Positions 57,991 to 64,000 of a stretch of 64,000 nt of DNA are shown piece by piece. How positions within the stretch are numbered: position 1 is the first letter of the stretch; every line of letters begins with the position of its first letter. This DNA is from Armigeres subalbatus (lineage: Eukaryota > Arthropoda > Insecta > Diptera > Culicidae). The translations under genes and the position numbers were made by a program. The DNA lies in NCBI RefSeq assembly GCF_024139115.2, contig NC_085141.1, positions 177,084,994-177,148,993 on the forward strand. Reading direction: 5' to 3'. The notes below the pieces were generated by a model. It was not told the origin of the DNA. It was given only the letters and a program-made list of their open reading frames with translations, and searched no databases.

Positions 57991-60900
57991 CTAATATACA
58001 GCCATGTTCCAAACTACGATTTTGATTTGAAACAACAAACTACTAATTTGAAACAAAGAACAATAATAATCGTTTGACATTAATTGATATTTTGGTTAGT
58101 GTTATACACTGCAGTGGTCATTTCTTGATCTTTGCCTACAGTCTAAGTTCCCCGAAAGCTGAAACGGGTTAAGCGCTCAGTGTACCTTCTTTCTTAACGG
58201 GATACGAAAATATTTGAGTGCTTCAAGGATAAAACATTTAATGGAAAACGAGACTCTATACCAACCATGTGTCGTCTAATGTTCAACCACTACTCTTTTA
58301 ATGCAAAATCTTTTCAAACTAGGGCTCTCGAAAGGCAATCTCTATGTTTACAACGTAGAATTGCAGGATACTGATCATGCTGTGTGGGCGTTTGTGGGCA
58401 TCGTGTGAGTGTATTACTTGAAGTCAAACGCATTACAACGATTATGGAAATGCTCATCTCACTGTAAAATGCATCTAACTTCACGCAGTAGTAATATATT
58501 TATCTCATTCAAAGCAAACAACTCTTGCTGAAAAAATCTTTTTGCAATTCGCTTGAATAACTATCGGTTTACCACATTGGCATGGTTATTCTCACGATTA
58601 TGTCGACACCCATCAACGCTTACGCCAACCATACAAATGCAATGATAGCTCAAGAGCTTCCTTTTTTCCCTTTTATTGCTTCGTCCTATGGAGAAGCTGC
58701 AATGATCCTATATACATTTGGCTAGAGTAGCTACATACCTAGACGAATTCCAATGGGATGCGCACACAGATAAATAGGTGGAAATGCATTTTTCACACGT
58801 ACGGCCGAGGCAGCCTCGTCATTCGATTTCCTTTTTTCCAAGTCGCGCACAGAACGCCGAGGTGCGTTTGCTGCGTGACTGTGTCTCTTGATTTTCCTCG
58901 AGGATTAGTTTTCACTTTCGATCCGTAGACGCAACACCATCGCGATCGTTGACGGCCGAACCGGCGGCGGCATCTTGGGCTGAGTCGGTTTTTATTTATA
59001 ACAAAATGTAACGGGCTGCGCGACGTGCCGTTCTAAACGGGATGTGATGTGAAGGAATTCTGAATCTACTCGCGAAACGATTCCTGGTGTTCCGCTACGG
59101 GGTGCAGTGACATGTGACTACGAAAAATCAATTCGCCTATTTATTGTGTGAAAAAGTGTGCACATTTCGAGTTAATCGATCTAATTGATGTATTTAATAT
59201 CGTAAATTTCAATTAGAGTAATATAGTCTATGTGAGAATGAATGGAATAAGTGGAACTGAAATGGATGATGAATAACACATGGTGCACAACGTCTTTTAA
59301 ATGGAATATGTTTACGGTATACATAATGGATAAACTATAACTTTTCCTGGATAGTGTAAAGGTTAGTAACCCAAAATTAAAAAGCAATGTTATAAACAAG
59401 TAGAGTTATTTTATGAATTAATTTATCTGCTGAATATTTTTTCCATCAAAGGAACTTACTACTTACTAATGAGTCTGGGTGCTTTATGTAAATATAATTC
59501 TTGTAATATCTTGTAATATCAATGCACCCTCTGACCATAGCCTATTTGCGTTGTATTTAAATACCGCTGAGCGATATTACGCGTTGCAAGAAAAATTGGG
59601 ATTACAGGAAAATCCAAACCACATCAATCGGATATTTCCGTGGTAAATGATCATAGACAGCTTTGCCCAATTATCGTTACTATGATTACTAACAATCTGT
59701 CATTCTGTAGTTGCAGACCCATTTTACAATTTGTTATGCTAATGGTTTAGAAAATTTTGACGCAGTATTCAATTTTTCAGGAATCTATGATATTAGGAAT
59801 TTATTATATCGCTTTTTCTGTTACTTTAATATTATCGTTCAATATGTTTCGTCATTTTTGTCATGTACGAGCTGTACGACCGGCAGAAGAAAAAGAATGA
59901 TAATATGGTGAGCAATCAAAAGTCGATCATGAAAGCCCCATCAAACTAGTTACACTGTCTCTAATCTGTGTTTTGTAGCATCTTTTAACTTAATTATTTG
60001 ATAAAATAATAACCTACCTCTAATGAGAAAATTTTCAAATTGATCTGACTGCACATGTCTAATCCATTTACATTAAAAAGGATTTGAGGATTTGAGGACA
60101 AGTCATGGCAGGGTCTGCAGTACTGAGTCACACCATATTGCTTTTGTTCTATTATTTTATTCTATCACAATTTGTTTAGAAGCAGGCTAACATTCAATTA
60201 GATATCTGCGTACATCGGTGACCATCATGCTGAATTACAAACTCCGATTCGCCATTGCTCGCTTCGTTACATTCATTAAACGAATTGTATTCCCAACAGT
60301 TCCGAACTACACGGCAGACCTCCTAGAAGAAATTTTCTCAACTGCAAAACAAATACCTATAATTGTCAAACATGTTTTCAAAATAAAAATTAAAATCCAA
60401 GCGCACTATGTTACACTTCTTCCTTGCGGGGATAGCTCACTGCGCGTTATTTCCGCGAAGCTATCCAAATTTTTCTTTTTCTCCGTAATACGTCTACCGG
60501 GCAACACGTCCGGTGTGCACTGCACTTAGATCTCCTTAGATGCAACCGGGCCGAGATCTTACTTAAGGCTCCGAAGGGTCCCGTTTCGTAGTGATATGTT
60601 GCCATAAAATATTAATTTATGCACTTGCTTTTCTAATCTACGGGAATATTTAAATTTACTAATGATATTGATTATTCACGATGTATCTAAATATGTGGCA
60701 AATCAATTCATTCACCGATCAGATTAGAACGAGCTCAGTGCAATTAAAATATAAACGCAATACTTATCTGCACAGAGGATGTTGGGATTGTCCTTGAAGT
60801 AATCTCGTTGTGAACACAGACTTCCTGTATTGACGGTGGTTGTAGGTAGTATTAGTTATGAATACCACTGCTGATACCGGAACTATGAGATTTTCTTGAA

Positions 60901-61389
60901 GTAAATTCTTCATCATTGGTCGTCTGGAAAGAGGTAGATAAAAGAATTGGGCCGCTTTCACTCGCCGACCCGCAAAACATTAGTAAATAATTAATCTTAC
61001 TACCTACAAAGACAAAAATACAGTTCTTATAATTCTGCCTTTGTTACCGACAGGGTACCCGGGTACCTTTTTCGTTTTCAAGTGAAATTTTTTCAGGGTT
61101 CTGAACATCGCAGGAAATTGAAACTCCGTGACATCTTCAAACTTGGCAAAATTAAGGTTTGGGTGGTATGAAAATGAAAATCCAGTAAGGGGGGGCTTGG
61201 GGAGGGGCTTCTGAATATTTTTACCCCGTAACGTACCGACAGGGTACTCGGGTACCCACGTTTATGGTATGACCATAACTTCGTCAGTTTTCAACCGATT
61301 TGGACGATTCCATTGGCTATGGATTAAGAAATTCATCCTCTATCCGATCCATGTCACATAGGACCGTTCCAGAATACCTGGTTACCGGA
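57991..61389. other. Intergenic with possible distal promoter
   Basis: No coding exon supported. The open frame at 60218-60529 (103 codons) has no family motif. See 58840-59130 for the only region with promoter-like composition. Confidence 0.4.
58840..59130 (+). promoter_or_regulatory. Possible promoter or 5' non-coding exon
   Basis: A GC- and CpG-richer island in AT-rich DNA: GACGGCCGAACCGGCGGCGG near 58950, then TTTTTATTTATAA (TATA-like, about 58989), then CGGGCTGCGCGACGTGCCG. Mosquito genes often have distant first exons. No open frame starts here, so this is suggestive only. Confidence 0.3.
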
Positions 61390-61410
61390 GTTCCGGACTT
61401 GCTAGACCAT

Positions 61411-61852
61411 TAGCATTAGCATTAGCATTGAGCAATTCGCACAAATTCGTAGGTGGTACAAGCCAAGATTATCGTAAGAGAGTAGCATTACTTTCATCCG
61501 TTACCTCAGATATTGATTTGGGACTAATCACTATCTCTTAGATGGAAGCATTGCACTCTCTAATAGTCGAGATCTGTCCTGGCCACATCCTTACGAATGC
61601 TGGTGAAGGGGAAGGATGGTTAGTTGGACACCTACTTAAGAAAGAGAGCTCTACGACCTCTCATAGGTGCCACGGGAGGTTTTGGGATTGTGTGGAAGGT
61701 TATAACAGTAGGAATCGTTTTGTTAGAACGTGAAACACAGAAAGAACTAAGATAGAAATACAAAGTAGGAAAGGGACGAGCCTGGAATTGAACCCACGAC
61801 CTCCTGCTTATAAGGCAGAAGCGGTAGCCACTAGACCACCGAGCTCGTCTGT
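61411..61852 (-). mobile_element. tRNA-derived SINE, family A, second copy
   Basis: About 440 bp, closely similar to 2417-2869. Perfect 21-base direct repeats flank it (61390-61410 and 61853-61873, starting GTTCCGGACTTGCTAGACCA). The tRNA-like head is at the right end on the minus strand and a TAATGC-type repeat tail is at the left. A few bases in the middle (around 61645) are missing compared with the first copy. Confidence 0.85.
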
Positions 61853-61984
61853 GTTCCGGACTTGCTAGACCATGTCTCAAAAATGGAGAAGTTGATCTTA
61901 TAGAATCCAAATGATGATTTATTGTATCCTGAGTTAACAGTTTCGCAGAAAATTCGAGGATTATGACTTCCCAACGTATTAGGA

Positions 61985-62694
61985 CCATCTAATCATATGG
62001 ACTCGGAAAGGACATCCCGAAATAGGTTCCCGTGGGCCCTATAGTGGCCGCAAATTCATTCTGAAGAAACCCTGGCAATATGGGTATCAAAATTCTTGAA
62101 ATTGTTTCGGAAACATGTTATTCATATAGTTGAGACCATAGGATGGATATGAACCGGAACGGTCATCCTGGAACAGGTTCCCGGAGGGCCTAAAGTGACC
62201 ATAAATTCATTTGGAAGAAACCCTGGCAATATGGGTATCAACATTCTTGGAATTGTTCCGGAAACATATTTTCCATGTAGTTGAGACCATAGGATAGATA
62301 TCAACCGGAACGGTCATCCTGGAATAGGTTCCTGGAGGGTCCGTAGGGGACAAAAACTCATTTAGAATAAACACTAGCAATATGGGTATCAACATTCTTG
62401 GAATTGTTCCTGAAATATGTTTTCTAGGTAGTTGAGACCATAGGATGGATATGAACCGGAACAGTCATTCTGGAACAGGTTCCCGGAGGGCCTAAAGAGA
62501 CCATAAATTCATTTGGAAGAAACCCTGGCAATATGGGTATCAAAATTCTTGGAACTCTTCCGGAAACAAGTTTTCTATGTAGTTGAGCCCATAGGATGGA
62601 TATCAACCGGAACAGTCATTCTGGAACAGGTTCTCGGAGGACCCGTGGGGGCCAAAACCTTATTTAGAATAAATCATGGCAATATGGCAATATG
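61985..62694. repeat. 151-bp tandem repeat (satellite-like), interrupted and continuing past window end
   Basis: The landmark TGAGACCATAGGATGGAT recurs at 62131, 62282, 62433 and, with one change, 62584: exactly 151 bases apart each time. Each unit contains GGTTCCCGGAGGG and AACCCTGGCAATATGGGTAT. After the element at 62697-63962 the same text resumes (ATCAAAATTCTTGGAATTGT) to base 64000, so the array extends beyond the window. Open frames on both strands are translations of the repeat. Confidence 0.9.
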
Positions 62695-62696
62695 TA

Positions 62697-63962
62697 CACT
62701 GGGGGAAGTGGAAAAGGAAAAATCGATAGTGCTTGATTGAATTAGTGTAAAACCAGTTTAAATGATTTAAATGCGTTCAATCAAAATGGGCTAGCAAAAC
62801 AGTCAATTTTATACCAACTGTGCGGTAATTCATACCATTTTGGCCGCTTGAAATTTATGGAAAAAGATTTTAAAATTAAGAGTTGTTTTTCCAGGGTAAG
62901 TGAGATGGGGTAAGTGGAAAACCCATATTACCTTGACCTTCAATAGTGATGAGTAGTTACATATAACTAAAATCAATACGTTAATTGCTCTGAGTATCTT
63001 TTGTGGAATAATTTCATTACCTTAACGGAATAGATCCTCAAGGAATTCTCGTAATAGCTAGGGAAGGACTGATTTTGACTTCTCGAACACTAAGTGTATG
63101 TAAAGTCTATATGTTCGCCCCAAAGATGAACTTTTTAAAGGAAAACTGGGACTTACAGGGGTATAAACTAATCAACTTAGTTCAACGAATTGAGATGATG
63201 TCTGCATGTGCGTATTTGTATGTATGTGTGTGCGCAAAGCACGTTTAGAATTATTCTTGAGCACTTGTTCTTAACCAATTTGTTCGCAAAAAAATAGCAT
63301 TCAACGGCGAAACTTGTTATGAACTAAAATTAATGTGAATTATGCAATATATTTACCTATCAGTACTATTTTTAACTTTCTTATACATTTTTTTTATATG
63401 TAAAACATGTGATAGGCATCAATACCGATAGGTGGATTAATCAGGCATTTTCTCATTTATTTGAGTCCAATCACCACTGGAATCACAATTATAACATAGA
63501 AGGAACATATTAAGCTTCACAGCTATCGAAATAAACCATGGAGGGGAAAAAATTGCGTTATTAGAACATTATCCACTTCCCCCGCAGTGTTTGAGACCTG
63601 GGGTAAGTGTAAAATCTTTGAATCATTTGCTTTCTTGATACAAACCACTACCAATTGAATGGGATTAGTTTAATTGTATTAGAATGGTCACATGTGATAA
63701 AAATTCACTTGAAAAAAAAAATGGTACAAATAAGAATTGATTTTATGAATGCAAAAATCAACTTTTCGCGAAACCTAAAAATACCGTTCAAGCGATAACC
63801 GTGTTAGTGTATGTATTATACAATTTTCAACATAGTATTAGTGTGAGCATCAAAGTATATTCTTGCACAATGTTATGATGTGGTAAAAACTGTAAAGTAT
63901 GTACAATTCCAATTTTTCGAGTCGATTTTTACACTTACCCCCTTTTTCCACTTCCCCCAGTG
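62697..63962. mobile_element. TA-flanked inverted-repeat element inside the satellite
   Basis: 1266 bp between TA (62695-62696, 63963-63964). The ends are CACTGGGGGAAGTGGAAAAG and, in reverse, CACTGGGGGAAGTGGAAAAA. GGGGTAAGTG-type blocks recur inside (about 62910, 63600, 63940). TA duplication suggests Tc1/mariner type; no transposase. Related text at 3140-3540. Confidence 0.75.
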
Positions 63963-64000
63963 TACCTTATCAAAATTCTTGGAATTGTTCCGGAATCATG

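Noticed and set aside
60218..60529. 103-codon open frame with N-terminal methionine
   Set aside because: No domain, no splice context and AT-rich codon use like the non-coding surroundings.
61985..62694. CRISPR-like array
   Set aside because: Whole 151-bp units repeat without unique spacers, in a eukaryotic genome; it is a tandem satellite.
62122..62740. Multiple 60-75-codon open frames near the right edge
   Set aside because: All are translations of the 151-bp satellite in different units.

Overview
The window is eukaryotic and looks like the nuclear genome of a culicine mosquito, most likely Aedes. The evidence is AT-rich sequence, GT-AG introns, insect-type homologues of Polo, GPALPP1 and TAMM41, and a very high load of SINEs, LINEs, a Ty3/Gypsy element and MITEs, including a Feilai-like tRNA-derived SINE. 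There are no operons, CRISPR arrays or bacterial features. The species is inferred, not proven.

Three host genes are supported. (1) polo, plus strand, five exons between 14443 and 18176; the short first coding exon was not found. (2) A GPALPP-motif nuclear protein gene, minus strand, two exons between 36371 and 34772. (3) Intronless TAMM41 (mitochondrial phosphatidate cytidylyltransferase), minus strand, 38533-37523. They act in mitosis, probably RNA biology, and cardiolipin synthesis, and are not functionally linked.

Layout: 1-14.4 kb is repeat-rich intergenic DNA with SINEs, Helitron-like ends, a TTAA-flanked MITE and two small foldback elements. polo occupies 14.4-18.2 kb, with a SINE and a TA-flanked MITE in its last intron. 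18.2-34.7 kb holds a hAT-type MITE made of an iterated motif, three LINE relics, a foldback SINE-like element and a 0.7-kb tandem/inverted array. 34.7-38.6 kb carries the two minus-strand genes. From 39 to 57 kb lies a deep nest of elements. A minus-strand Ty3/Gypsy relic is broken by a SINE. That SINE is split by a near full-length Jockey-type LINE. The LINE is broken by another SINE and by a 2.6-kb inverted-repeat element with Transib-like ends. The Gypsy relic also carries a 364-bp tandem duplication, one copy of which holds a 2.2-kb pogo-like element that itself holds two hAT MITEs. 57-64 kb is intergenic, with a possible promoter or 5' exon near 58.9 kb and a 151-bp satellite that runs off the right edge.

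The most unusual theme is a set of non-autonomous DNA elements, several with exact 8-bp target duplications, whose interiors are almost entirely a short, often palindromic motif repeated many times. Each family uses a different motif but the same architecture.
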